Positions 12,277 through 22,491 of a DNA stretch of 25,000 nucleotides are shown one piece after another (the stretch's first letter is position 1; every line of letters begins with the position of its first letter). Position numbers and translations under genes: made by a program. The notes beneath the pieces were generated by a model, which saw only the letters and a program-made list of their open reading frames with translations, was not told the DNA's origin and did no database searches. Source of the DNA: Anaeromyces robustus (Eukaryota > Neocallimastigomycota > Neocallimastigomycetes > Neocallimastigales > Neocallimastigaceae); contig MCFG01000101.1 in the NCBI GenBank assembly GCA_002104895.1, forward strand, positions 127,501 through 152,500. Direction: 5' to 3'.

Positions 12277-13378
12277 GTAATATATATAAATATAATATTT
12301 ATATATAATTGATGAATACCCATTTAATTATATAAATCTACATATATTAATAATTTGAAACCTTTCAAGATTATTGATGTATATATATATAATTATACAA
12401 ATTAAATGTAATAAATATAATACTATCAAATTATTAAATTATTTAAATTATTTTGCAGTATAATTAATAGATATGAAATAAAAAAAAAAAAATAAGTTTA
12501 TATAAAAATATGTATTTAAATTATATAGATGTATAAATATCTATTAATTTTTTTCTTTTCTGAATTAATTCGCAAAATTAAAAATATCAATTAAGAGGAA
12601 AAAAATTATTATTATTATTTTTTTTTTTTCATATTATTTATTTATATACTTATTAAAAAATAATAATAAAAGCTTTTTAATATAATTATTATTATTGTTT
12701 TATTATTATTTATTTATTTATTTATGTAATAACAATATAGATTTATAGGAATACTATATATAAGATTTATTTTACATATTAAATATAGTTTGCTTATTAT
12801 TATTTTAATGATTATTATTATTATTTCTATTTTTTATTATATTATTTAATAATGCATACAGCATAGTTGATATAAAGTAATATATATTTTACTATTTACT
12901 ATTTATAATTTTTAATATTTAATATAATTGACTTTTTTACATGACTATTATAAATATATATATATATAATATTATTGATTATAAATATATATATAATATA
13001 ATATAATTGAGTACATAAATTAATCTTCATAAAAAAAAAAACAAAAAATTAAATATGATTTGGTACAAAAATGTCATTAAATCATAAAATATAAAATGTC
13101 AAAAAATTATAAAATGTCATTTGTATTTAGAAATTTTTGTATAGAGTTTAAATATATAGATATATATTAAATATACATAAATTAAACTATTTATGTCAAA
13201 AAAAAAAAAAAAAAAAACATAAACAAAATATATAGTGGTTAATTATAGATTAAAAAACAAAACAAATTATTTAATGTGCAATTCTTTTATAAAATACACA
13301 TAAAAAACAATATATATTTAAAAAAAAATATTTATACACACATTTTCAATGAAGTATTATATATTTAATATATTTGAT

Positions 13379-13431
<53 letters not shown>

Positions 13432-14088
13432 TTTTTTTATATTTTTATTATTAAAAAAGATCAATGCTTTTTTTTTAATGATTTTTTTTTTAAAAAAAAT
13501 TTCTATATAATAATAAAATAAATAAAAAATTGAATTTACCATTAATATTCAATATTTATTTTTTTATTTTTATTTTTATTATTATTTATTGTTATGATTA
13601 ATATTTTTTTTATAATATTATTATTTTTCTTACTATTATATGAATACTATTTATTTTAATTTAGTATTATTGTTTTTAGATATTTTTAGAAAATTTTTAG
13701 TTAAATAATTTAAAGTGTTATATTTTGAATATTAAAATAAGATAAAATAAATAAATAAGTGATTAAATTATAATATTTTAAATACTCTATTTGAATTTTT
13801 TTTCTTATTTTTCTGATTTTTTTGATTTTTTTTTTTTTTTTTTTTTTTTTTTGATTTTTTGATTTTTTTTTTTTTTTTGATTTTTTGAATTTTAATTATG
13901 ATTATATTAAGCGATATATTGAAAAAAAAATTATATGTAAGATATAATTATTTATTAAAAAAATAAAAAAAAAAAACTATTTTTTTTTAGTTTTTTTTTC
14001 TTATTATCATATTATTTTTTATTCTCCTTTAATATATATTATTCCCCTGTATTTTATCTTTTATGCAATCTTTTTTTATTAATTTTAA
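12198..14088. other. AT-rich spacer between convergent genes
   Basis: This holds the 3' flanks of the LysM gene and of the Ups2-like gene, which point at each other. It contains a 28-base A run at about 12248-12275, a (TA)n run at 13382-13412, and a poly-T region with scattered GA interruptions at about 13800-13890. Near 13068-13130 the word AAAATGTCA recurs three times within about 60 bases. I see no exon or RNA gene. Confidence 0.6.
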
Positions 14089-14872
14089 TTAATTCATTAA
14101 TGCTTGTTGTTCTCTTAATTTAATTCTATTTATGACTTGTTCTAAACCTAAACGTCCGTTAGCAGCATTAGCTTTAAAGGTTTTAGCTAAAAAATATAGT
14201 TTATATAAAATAATTATATCATAAAAAAAAAGGAGAAAAAAATATTAATATTATTTGATATTTTTAAAATAATATTCAGTATTATAAATATTATATTTTC
14301 ATAAGTATTATTATAATTATTATTTAATATAAATCATATGAATTACATAATAATTATAATATAATAACTATAAATTGTTATAAATTCTTTTTTTTTTTAT
14401 TTTTATTTTTCTTTTGTAATTAATATTTACCTGTAAATTCTTCTGTGTATTTTGATATACCAGCTAAAACACCCTTTGCTGAAATTTTAGCTTGTTGAAT
14501 AAATAAAGTATTATTATTTGGATCTTCTGGATTTCTCTTAAGAGTTAAACCTTCTTCAATTAAAATTAAATTTGAAAAAGATAAATTTACAGTTTCAGCA
14601 TGTAAAACACTTGTTTTTGGATCAAGAGTTGAAACTTCATGGAAGTAAGCAACATCAGAACTATTAAAGATTTTTGCTAAAATCTTTGGAATCTTTTGTT
14701 TTCCAGATAATAATCTTTCAGTGTGGAGAATTCCATTTTCATCAACATATCTATCAAGTATATCAACACTAGTAATATGTGCTGAATGATCATTTGGATA
14801 CTTTTCCCAATGAGCTTGAGTTACTTGAGTCCAAGGATGTGGAATTTTATGTATGATTTCAAAAAGTTTCAT
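14089..14872 (-). CDS. Ups2/PRELID3 (Slowmo) family lipid-transfer protein (179 aa)
   Basis: On the minus strand exon 1 is 14872-14431 and exon 2 is 14186-14089, with stop TAA. They give 540 nt, joined in phase 1 across a 244-nt intron (GTAAAT..TTTTTTAG). The product is one PRELI/MSF1 domain. HPWTQVTQAHWEKYPN, then SVDILDRYVDENGILHTERL, resembles the human SLMO2/PRELID3B pattern (HPW.TVT...KYPN...DVLDR.....G.LH..RLLS) more than PRELID1/Ups1. The C-terminal exon gives AKTFKANAANGRLGLEQVINRI, like the amphipathic lid/helix end of the family. Length fits (family about 175-200 aa). Known members work in the mitochondrial intermembrane space with the small partner Mdm35/TRIAP1. Ups2/PRELID3 type carries phosphatidylserine to the inner membrane for phosphatidylethanolamine synthesis; Ups1 type carries phosphatidic acid. 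There is no classical presequence, as usual here. If the organism is an anaerobic fungus, the target organelle would be a hydrogenosome; that is inference. Confidence 0.92.
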
Positions 14873-15824
14873 TTTTAATTTATTATATTATTATGATATT
14901 TATATTTTATGATATTTTTTTAAAAAAATAAATTATTATTTTCTAATATATTTTCTTGGATTAAATTAATTTATTGTTAATTAAGCTTTTATTTATTTAT
15001 TTATTATTTTACTATTTTATCTTAATAAAGTTTTTTGATAATTAATGAAAATAAAAGTTATTTTTATATATTTTTTTTTTCTAATGGGGCATGATTTATT
15101 TAAATCTTTTTAATTTAAATTAAATAATATTAAAAAAAATTTTTGTATTAATTATCAAAATATTATTTTAAGAAAAAGAGTTTTGATTGTTATAAAAAAT
15201 ATCTGATTTATATTATAATATAATTTAATCTTTATTGTTAAATTTTCATTTTATATTAGATTTAAAAAAAAATAAATAATTTAAATTTTAGTTTTTTTAT
15301 AAAAAAAAACATAAATTTTTTGAAATTAACAGAAAAGTGTAATGATTTTATATCAAAAAACTTCATTTATTTTTTTTTTTTTTCATTTATTTTTTATTAA
15401 TTGTTTAAATTTTTTCTGGATTTTTTAATATTTATTATAAATAAATAAAAATGTTTATTAATTAATATATGCATATTGATATTATAAACAATATAAAGAT
15501 TATATTACAATGTATTTACAATACAATATTACAATATATTTATCATATTAAATATATATATTTTTTATTTTAATATTATGAAAAAGTAAAAAAAAAATAT
15601 TTACATCAATTCCAACCAATCAAATAATGTATCCTTAATATAGATCAGTACATTCTAATATATAGGAAGTTTATCCTTTAAATAGATATTAAAATAAATA
15701 GAAAAAAACCAAAAAAAAAGAATAAGGAAATAAAAAAGTAAACCAAAATTAGATAAAAAAAAAAAACAAGGATAATTTAAATTTTAAACAATAATAAATA
15801 CTAATAATAATAAATAATAAATAA

Positions 15825-15825
<1 letters not shown>

Positions 15826-15872
<47 letters not shown>

Positions 15873-15878
15873 AAATAA

Positions 15879-15961
<83 letters not shown>

Positions 15962-16074
15962 GTAAATAAATAAATAAATAAATAAATAAATGAATAAATG
16001 AATAAATAAATAAATAAATAAATAAATAAATGAATAAATGAACAAATAAATAAATAAATAAATAAATAAATAAA
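15826..16074. repeat. (AAAT)n array of about 60 units with variant blocks
   Basis: The array is long and mostly pure AAAT/TAAA, with AATAAT interruptions near its left end and G- or C-bearing variants near its right end (GTAA at 15962, TGAATAAATGAA at 15991, TGAATAAATGAAC at 16031). The two TGAATAAATGAA blocks are exactly 40 bases apart, which suggests a segment of ten units was duplicated after the interruptions arose. Minus-strand open frames across it are repeat artefacts. Confidence 0.9.
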
Positions 16075-16710
16075 TTAATATTTAAAGAAGCAATTATATA
16101 ATAAATTAAATTCATAAATTAAATTAGTTATTATAATTACTATTAATTACTAATATTATTATTTATTAATTACTATTATTTTTTTACTAATAATATAATA
16201 TAATAATAATAATAATATTTAATAATTAATAATAATAATAATAATAATTTAATATTATTTATTATTTTTTACTATTTATTATATTATATTAATATTATTT
16301 ATTATTATTGATATTTATTAATTAAAATTTATTTGAATATTATAATACAATTATGAATTATAATAATAATGTAATAATATTACTGTAATAATAATTATTT
16401 ATTTTTTTAAAAAAATCATGTTAAGAATTATTGAAAATTTATATGAAATTTTTATTTTATAAATTATATATATATATATTTATTTTTTATATTTATTTTT
16501 TTTTAAAAGTTTAAATAATAATATATATATTTTAATATATTTGTTATTATAATAAATTCTTTTAACATATCTCTTTCACACTAATAATATATGTAACTTG
16601 ATAATAAATTATAATTATATATCATAATATTAAAAAATTATAATTGATTATAATATAAAAAATAAAAATTATTAATTATATATATTCATATTGGAATCAG
16701 TAAAAAAAAA

Positions 16711-16875
16711 ATACCTTTTCTTATTCATCTTTTTTTTTTTCTGAAAAATTTCGAATTGAAATCTACTTTTGAAATCATTTTTTTGATAATATATTTCTAA
16801 ATTAAATAATATTCTTAAAATTTAATTTATATTAATAATATTAATATAAATTACCAATTTATACCTTTTCTTATT
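16711..16875 (+). promoter_or_regulatory. Duplicated 15-nt element upstream of SPT3
   Basis: ATACCTTTTCTTATT occurs at 16711-16725 and again at 16861-16875, which is 314 and 164 nt ahead of the SPT3 ATG. The exact 15-base match includes a CC in C-poor sequence. The first eight bases also occur in the LysM promoter. A transcription-factor site is a reasonable reading but unproven. Confidence 0.35.
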
Positions 16876-17024
16876 TTCTTTCTCTTGACATTGAAAAACA
16901 TTATACATATCATTTCTTTTTATTATAAAGAAAATAAAGAAAAATAAAGAAAACATTTGTCAAATTTTAATAATCTTTGTATTTTTAATTATTTAAATAT
17001 ATATGATATATAATATATATAAAA

Positions 17025-18158
17025 ATGTCCAATAAAAATAATGAAAATAGTTCTTCTACAGTAAGTTCAATGAATATTAATTCAAATAAAATTTCAAATA
17101 ATGATAAAGGAAATAATATGGTAGATGTGAATAACCCATTAAATTCTAGTAATTTGGATAGTTTTTTATTAGCAAATCCAAAATATAAATATTTATCAGA
17201 AATTCAACAAATGATGTTTGTATTCGGAGAACAAGACCCTTTATTAGAAACTATTCAACTTATAGAAGATATTGTACGTACTCAAATTATAAATATTCTT
17301 ATAGGTGCTGTAGCTCAACTTAATAAAAGAGGTTCACGTTATTTAACTGTAGAAGATTTAATTTTTTTGGTACGTCGTGATCCTCAAAAAGTTAATCGTT
17401 TAAGGACTTATTTATCTTGGAAAGATATTAGAAGAAATGTTAAAGATAAAGATGGAAGAACAAATGATATTGCTGAAGATATTATAGCAGAAGAAGTATC
17501 ACAACCTAATGCCCCAGAAAAAGCGATAAGAACTAAAAAAAATAAAATAGATTTTTCTTGGGATACTTTAAGTGTGTATAAATCTGTACTGTATGATGAT
17601 GATGATGACTCTTCTGAAGATGAAGAAGATATTGAAAATTATGAAGATCAAATTAAAAGATTAAAAATGGCAGATGAAGCTACAAAATATATGACAAACA
17701 CAGAATATATTAATTATTCTACATGTAGACAAGCTAGTTTTGTATATAAAAAAAGTAGAAAATTTAGAGAATGGTGTCATATGGCACAACATTATGATAA
17801 TAAACCTAATCCAGATGTTATTGATATTCTTGGTTTTTTAAGTTATGAAATTGTTAGTAAATTGACTGAAACTGCTATAGCTGTTAAAAATAAATGGGAT
17901 AATACAGAAAGAAATGAAAAAGCAAGTAGTTCAAGTTTATTTAGTAGTCTAAATTCAGATGATAATAATGTTTTAGGTTTAAGTAATATGGATCAAGAAT
18001 CTTATAATTCATATTTATTTGGTAGATCTTCTAAAGAAAGTACACAAATTTTACCAATTCATGTTTATGAAGCTTTTAGATTACTTAATATGTCAGATGA
18101 TACTCCATTAAACAACTTTGATGGAAGTTTTATTCCATCAAAATATACCATTATGTAG
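17025..18158 (+). CDS. SPT3: SAGA complex subunit Spt3 (377 aa)
   Basis: This is a single exon with ATG in an AAAAATG context and stop TAG. After an Asn/Ser-rich leader of about 50 residues comes the first histone fold, shared with TAF13 (about 52-140): YLSEIQQMMFVFGEQDP, then IVRTQIINILIGAVAQLNKR, LTVEDLIFLVRRDPQKVNRL and LSWKDIRRNVKD. An acidic linker (190-203, Asp/Glu/Ser) follows. Residues 227-290 show the second, Spt3-specific part: CRQASFVYKKSRKFREW and NPDVIDILGFLSYEIVSKLTETA. The last helix appears near ILPIHVYEAFRLLNM (342-356) after a Ser/Asn-rich insertion. Spt3 forms an intramolecular histone-fold pair within the SAGA coactivator and helps place TBP on promoters. The length is close to the fungal norm (yeast 337 aa plus the inserted tracts). 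It is the only intronless gene of the window apart from unrecognised ORFs. Confidence 0.95.
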   Translation: MSNKNNENSSSTVSSMNINSNKISNNDKGNNMVDVNNPLNSSNLDSFLLANPKYKYLSEIQQMMFVFGEQDPLLETIQLIEDIVRTQIINILIGAVAQLNKRGSRYLTVEDLIFLVRRDPQKVNRLRTYLSWKDIRRNVKDKDGRTNDIAEDIIAEEVSQPNAPEKAIRTKKNKIDFSWDTLSVYKSVLYDDDDDSSEDEEDIENYEDQIKRLKMADEATKYMTNTEYINYSTCRQASFVYKKSRKFREWCHMAQHYDNKPNPDVIDILGFLSYEIVSKLTETAIAVKNKWDNTERNEKASSSSLFSSLNSDDNNVLGLSNMDQESYNSYLFGRSSKESTQILPIHVYEAFRLLNMSDDTPLNNFDGSFIPSKYTIM

Positions 18159-18208
18159 ATTTGCTTTTTTTTTTATTAGATTTTATATTTTAATTTTAAT
18201 TTTTATAA

Positions 18209-18249
<41 letters not shown>

Positions 18250-18442
18250 TAAAACAATTTTCTTATTTTACTTTTTTTTTCATTTTTTAATTTTTTATTT
18301 TAAATTTTCTTATTAAATTAAGGAATATCTATCAATCTATCATTTTTTTTTTAATGGGTGTAAATTTTTTAAATATTTTTTTTTTTAATAAAAATATAAT
18401 AAAATCATAAGTATAAGGATGATATAATAAAAAAATAATAAT

Positions 18443-18486
<44 letters not shown>

Positions 18487-18712
18487 TAGAATTATTATAA
18501 TTGTATAGTAAAAAAAATAAAATAAATTAACAAGCGCATATAAATAAAGAAACAAAAATTGCTTTTTTTTTTCTTTGTTTTATTAATTCATTTTTATAAT
18601 AAAAAAATTTTTTTTTAATTTACACATTTAATATGTAGTAAAAAATTTTTTTGTAAAATCGAATCTTTTTGTAACTTTTTTAAAATAATATTCTAATAAT
18701 AATAATAAAAAC
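18159..18712. other. Spacer between SPT3 and the pseudouridine synthase gene
   Basis: 554 nt between two genes on the same strand. It contains a (TA)n run (18208-18231), T-rich stretches that may serve 3' end formation of SPT3, and an (AAT)n array (18444-18486). I see no gene. Confidence 0.6.
18444..18486. repeat. (AAT)n microsatellite
   Basis: About 14 AAT triplets, 230 nt upstream of the pseudouridine synthase start. Confidence 0.85.
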
Positions 18713-19506
18713 ATGGAAGAGAAAAAGAAAAAAGAGATAATAGAGATACCAGGGTTTGATTCAAGATATAATAGACATTTTAAAATTCCTATAATATATC
18801 ATGATGAAAATTTTCTTATTGTGAATAAACCGTAATTTTTTTTTTTTTTTGGTGTTTTTTTATGTATATAGAAAATATTATATAATTATATAAGTTTTTT
18901 TTTTTATATAAACTGTTTTATTAAATTTTACAATTATTGTATTAAATATATAAAATTTCTATTTACTTTCTTTTTATTTTATTTTATTATATAAAAGTTA
19001 TGACCTTCGTATTGATGGAGCTACCACTGATTGTGATACTGAAGAATCTTTACTTTTAACAAAATTTCCAGAATATAAAGGCTGTTTAAAATTAATTCAT
19101 CAACTTGATTATTCGACTTCTGGAATTCATTGTTGGGGATTAAATAAAAACGCAGCAAGAAGAGCGTAAATATTTATTTATTTATTTTTTTTTTAATTTA
19201 ATTTAAAAAAAAAAAAAAAAAAAGAAATTAAAAAAATAATTTTGAATTCAAATTAAAATAACATATATATATTCAGAACCAGGTCATTTAGACAGCATAA
19301 AGTGAAAAAAACATACGTGGCTATTGTAAGAGGATTTATAGAAAAAGACAAGTAAATAAATGTTATATATATATATATATATCAAATTTTCTTTAAATTA
19401 TATTTCAATTTATATGGTGATTAAAAAAAATTTGAAATTGAAATTTATAATTTTGCAATTTGAAATTATTAATAAATTTTATTGCTTTAATTATTAATTA
19501 ATAATT

Positions 19507-19561
<55 letters not shown>

Positions 19562-20356
19562 TTTGAAATTGAAAAACCTATAGCAAAAGACCCTAATCAT
19601 GAACGTAGAATGATGATTGGTACTAAGGAAAACCCAGGAAAAGTAATTTATTAATATGTTATTATAATTTTTTGTTTTCATTATATATAAATATGTATTT
19701 TATTTTTATGCTAATTTTAATATTATATGATATAAATATGTTTATTTTTTATTTTTTAATTTTTTATTATTTTTTATTTATACAATTTTCATATAATTAA
19801 TATGTATTTGAAAAAATGATATATATTAATATTATAGGAAGCCAAAACCTTAGTTGAAGTATTAAAAAGGGGCTATTTTCATCCTATATTATGTACTTCA
19901 TCTGATGAATATTCTGAAAATACAGAAGAAGGAAAAAAAGATAAAGATAAATCAACAGAAGATTTAGTTATGAAAGCAACTTTAGTTAAATTACATCCAT
20001 ATACGGGTAGAACTCATCAATTAAGAGTTCATTTACAAAGTATTGGTCATCCTATCATTGGTGATTATAATTATGAAAAACCATTTACAGATCATGAACG
20101 TATGATGTTACATGCAATGAAAATTATTATACCATTAGAAAATGAAAATGAAAAAGAAAAGGAAAAAGGATATGATAATAATCATCAAAAAATTAATAAT
20201 TCATTAAAAAATAATAATAAAAAATTAAAAATTGATCATGAATCTTTTAATGACGGTAAAAATGATGATCCTAAATTGACACATAAAAATGATATGGAAG
20301 ATATTATTCTTGAAACAGAAAATCCATTTGAAAATCTATTATCTGATAATAAATAA
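18713..20356 (+). CDS. RluA-family RNA pseudouridine synthase, RPUSD1-like (320 aa)
   Basis: Five exons, 18713-18831, 18998-19165, 19277-19351, 19561-19642 and 19838-20356, total 963 nt and stay in frame. Introns are 166, 111, 209 and 195 nt, in phases 2, 2, 2 and 0. The protein has the RluA catalytic fold and no S4 domain. Motif I is YHDENFLIVNKPYDLRIDG (29-47). The catalytic loop is HQLDYSTSG, with Asp77 as the expected nucleophile. Motif IIa is FRQHKVKKTYVAIVRG (100-115). The C-terminal motif is LHPYTGRTHQLRVHLQSIGH, followed by HPIIGDYNYE. The Gln in HQLD, where bacterial enzymes have Arg, is as I recall RPUSD1. Length also fits RPUSD1 (about 310 aa). The enzyme should convert uridine to pseudouridine in an RNA; the target cannot be read from sequence. 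No clear mitochondrial presequence is seen. The charged Lys/Asn/Asp tail after about residue 248 is low complexity. The acceptor of intron 3 sits directly behind 51 A's. Confidence 0.93.
19509..19559. repeat. 51-base A run abutting a splice acceptor
   Basis: An uninterrupted run of 51 A's is followed by a single G that completes the AG of intron 3 in the pseudouridine synthase gene. The exon then starts GTTTGAAATTG. There is no pyrimidine tract between the nearest plausible branch region and the AG. Confidence 0.9.
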
Positions 20357-20879
20357 ATAATTTTAATTACTATTATATACCATTGTTTTATATAAATTAC
20401 AATCATTATTTATCTTATTATTTAATATGTTTAAAAAATATTTTAGTATTTAGAAAAATTCTAATTATTTTTTATTTATTTATTTATTATACAGTATTCA
20501 TATACTATACTATTATTTATTTATTTATTATACAGTATTCATATACTATACTATTATTTATTTATTTATTTAATCTTTCTATGAGTTATACGTTTTTCTA
20601 ATTTTTTTTAATCATATATATATATATATTATTTAATATCTTTTACATTTAATATTGAAAATTAATAAATTAATTAATAATCATAAAATAAAATATAATT
20701 TAACCACAAAAATATAAAAAAAAAATAATACAAATAATTTAATAAAATTAAATGTTTACTTATTTATCAATGTCATTAATTTAATAGATATTATCTTATT
20801 TATTTATAATTTATTTATTCATTTACAAAGAATAGATCGACCATTTATTATATATTATTATTTTAATATATATATTAAT
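20357..20879. other. Convergent spacer (pseudouridine synthase / SEN34)
   Basis: 523 nt shared by the 3' ends of two genes facing each other. It holds a 41-bp tandem repeat at 20472-20570 and otherwise plain AT-rich sequence. No gene is visible. Confidence 0.6.
20472..20570. repeat. 41-bp tandem repeat, 2.4 copies
   Basis: Bases 20472-20529 repeat exactly at 20513-20570, a period of 41. Each unit combines TTATTTATTTATTA with ACAGTATTCATATACTATAC, in which AGTAT and ATACT can pair around TCAT. It lies 115-215 nt past the pseudouridine synthase stop, so it may be in its 3' UTR. Confidence 0.9.
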
Positions 20880-21162
20880 TTATATCCATGAACTCCATTC
20901 AATTGAATAATAATTAATTTTTTGAGTTCTTTTATCAATATTACATAAAAGATGTGTTTTTTTAACATTTGTACCTAAACGTCCATATCTAATAATATAT
21001 TCTGGTGAAAATTCAAAATCAGTATCATAAATTACTGTTGCTAAAAAATTACTATGATATTGTACAGGATCACCTATTAAATAATAATATTAGATTAAAA
21101 AATAATATGACAATAATAATAATAGTAATAATAATTAATAATAATTATAGTTAATAATAAGA

Positions 21163-21198
<36 letters not shown>

Positions 21199-21762
21199 TA
21201 AGAATATATATCATTATATATTAATTTAAATTAATAATAAAAAAAAATTTAATAATAATATATATAATGCAATAAAAATTATTTTATATATACCAGGATA
21301 TATTAAATAATCTGAACCATATTTTGAACCAGAAGTAATAAAATATTTTTCTGGTTTTTCCCATATATCACAAAATACTTTATATTTTTGTATTTCATTA
21401 GGAGTATTTGGATAATTCCATAAATTTTTTAATTTTGCTTCTTCAAGTGTAAAACATTCATTTTCATTATTATTATCCGAAGGTTTATACCATGGTAAAT
21501 TTTTTGAATTAGTTTGTATATGAATTAATTGTGTTTTTTCTGGTTCGTTATTTTTCTTCTTTGTCTTATTTTGTTGAGTTTGTTGAGCATTATTATTACT
21601 GCTATTATTAATGCTATTATTTATATTACTATTATTAGAAGAACTAGCAACATTATTGATATTAGAATTATTGGAGTTATTTATATTATTACTAGTATTT
21701 GATACATTTTGCGTATTATTAATTATGCCATTATTGTTACTATTTATATTAGTTATTGTTGA

Positions 21763-21796
<34 letters not shown>

Positions 21797-22491
21797 GTGG
21801 TGGTGGTGGTATTATTGTTATTATTTATTTTATTCATATTTTTTTGAATGTGTGCATTTTTTTGCTTTAAAAAATTTGAATTATCCTTTTGTCTTAATTT
21901 TTCCTGTTCATCATTGAAATCCTTAATTTCTGTACTACTCGGTTTATGATGTGCTTTTTTGTCATTTATTAAATATATATATTCTTTTATTAAAGAAAAA
22001 AGATAAAAAATAGATGAAATAATTTAATTGTTTAATGATGAATAATTTCCATAATATATTATTGCTTTAATATATTTATTAAAGATATATTATATTTTTT
22101 ATATTTTAATTTGAATATAAACCTTTTTCAAGTAAAAGGGTTACTTCCTCAGGTAATAATATTAATGGTAGTGACGAAAAAATATTTTGTAATGGGTTTT
22201 TTGGTAGAAGACCTACTAATGAGCCAACAATTCTATATTTTATTCTTAATGTTATTAAATCTTTTTTTTTTTTTAATTTAAGAAATTTAAATTCCATTTC
22301 ATTTCAATTTAAATTTCAATTTAATTTTTAATTAATTAAAAAAGAATTTATTAAAAATTCAAGAGAATATATATAAAAAAGTATTAAATTACTTAATATA
22401 TAAAAGAATACTATTAAATACCTTCGGGATTCCATATAAATGCATTTCCATTGACTATATGAACTGGTATTTTATCTTGTTTTGGGTCCAT
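20880..22491 (-). CDS. SEN34: tRNA-splicing endonuclease subunit Sen34 (363 aa)
   Basis: The minus-strand exons are 22491-22422, 22260-22123, 21983-21294 and 21073-20880, with stop TAA. They give 1092 nt, all in frame, with introns of 161, 139 and 220 nt that are all phase 1. The N-terminal part reads IPVHIVNGNAFIWNPED, then YRIVGSLVGLLPKNPLQN and LPLILLPEEVTLLLEKE, the Sen34 N-domain. A charged linker (about 71-118) and about 100 low-complexity residues rich in Asn, Ser and Thr (119-220) separate it from the endonuclease domain. That domain has the full catalytic triad: Tyr298 in YPGDP, His306 in QYHSNF, and Lys337/338 in LGTNVKKTHLL. FITSGSKYGSDYLIYPGDP is the classic family signature. Sen34 is the subunit that cuts the 3' splice site of pre-tRNA introns, in complex with Sen2, Sen15 and Sen54. 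The donor of intron 2 (GTTTAT) is non-standard. The gene is convergent with the pseudouridine synthase and divergent from the Asn-rich gene. Confidence 0.95.
21161..21195. repeat. (AAT)n microsatellite in SEN34 intron 3
   Basis: About ten AAT triplets lie within the last intron of SEN34, in a run of AAT-like sequence from about 21106. Length variation here would not touch the coding frame. Confidence 0.8.

Larger units (their letters stand above)
14873..17024. other. Divergent AT-rich spacer (UPS2-like / SPT3)
   Basis: 2.15 kb separates the two divergent starts. It holds the largest tetranucleotide array of the window (15826-16074), AAT-rich sequence at 16190-16320, and a patch of more mixed composition at about 15603-15690 with no open frame or recognisable RNA fold. 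The last 350 bases contain the SPT3 upstream repeat pair. I see no gene. Confidence 0.6.

Noticed and set aside
15749-16115. Two overlapping minus-strand Leu-Phe-Ile-Tyr ORFs
   Set aside because: Same cause: an AAAT array read on the other strand in two frames. No start context or homology.
19487-19681. Minus-strand ORF with poly-Phe
   Set aside because: It is the 51-A run read in reverse together with antisense of a real exon.
20383-20601. Plus-strand hydrophobic ORF after the pseudouridine synthase
   Set aside because: Falls on the 41-bp tandem repeat and AT-rich 3' flank, with no coding composition.
21611-21847. Plus-strand Leu-rich ORF opposite SEN34 exon 3
   Set aside because: Antisense shadow of the Asn tract (AAT read as ATT/TTA).
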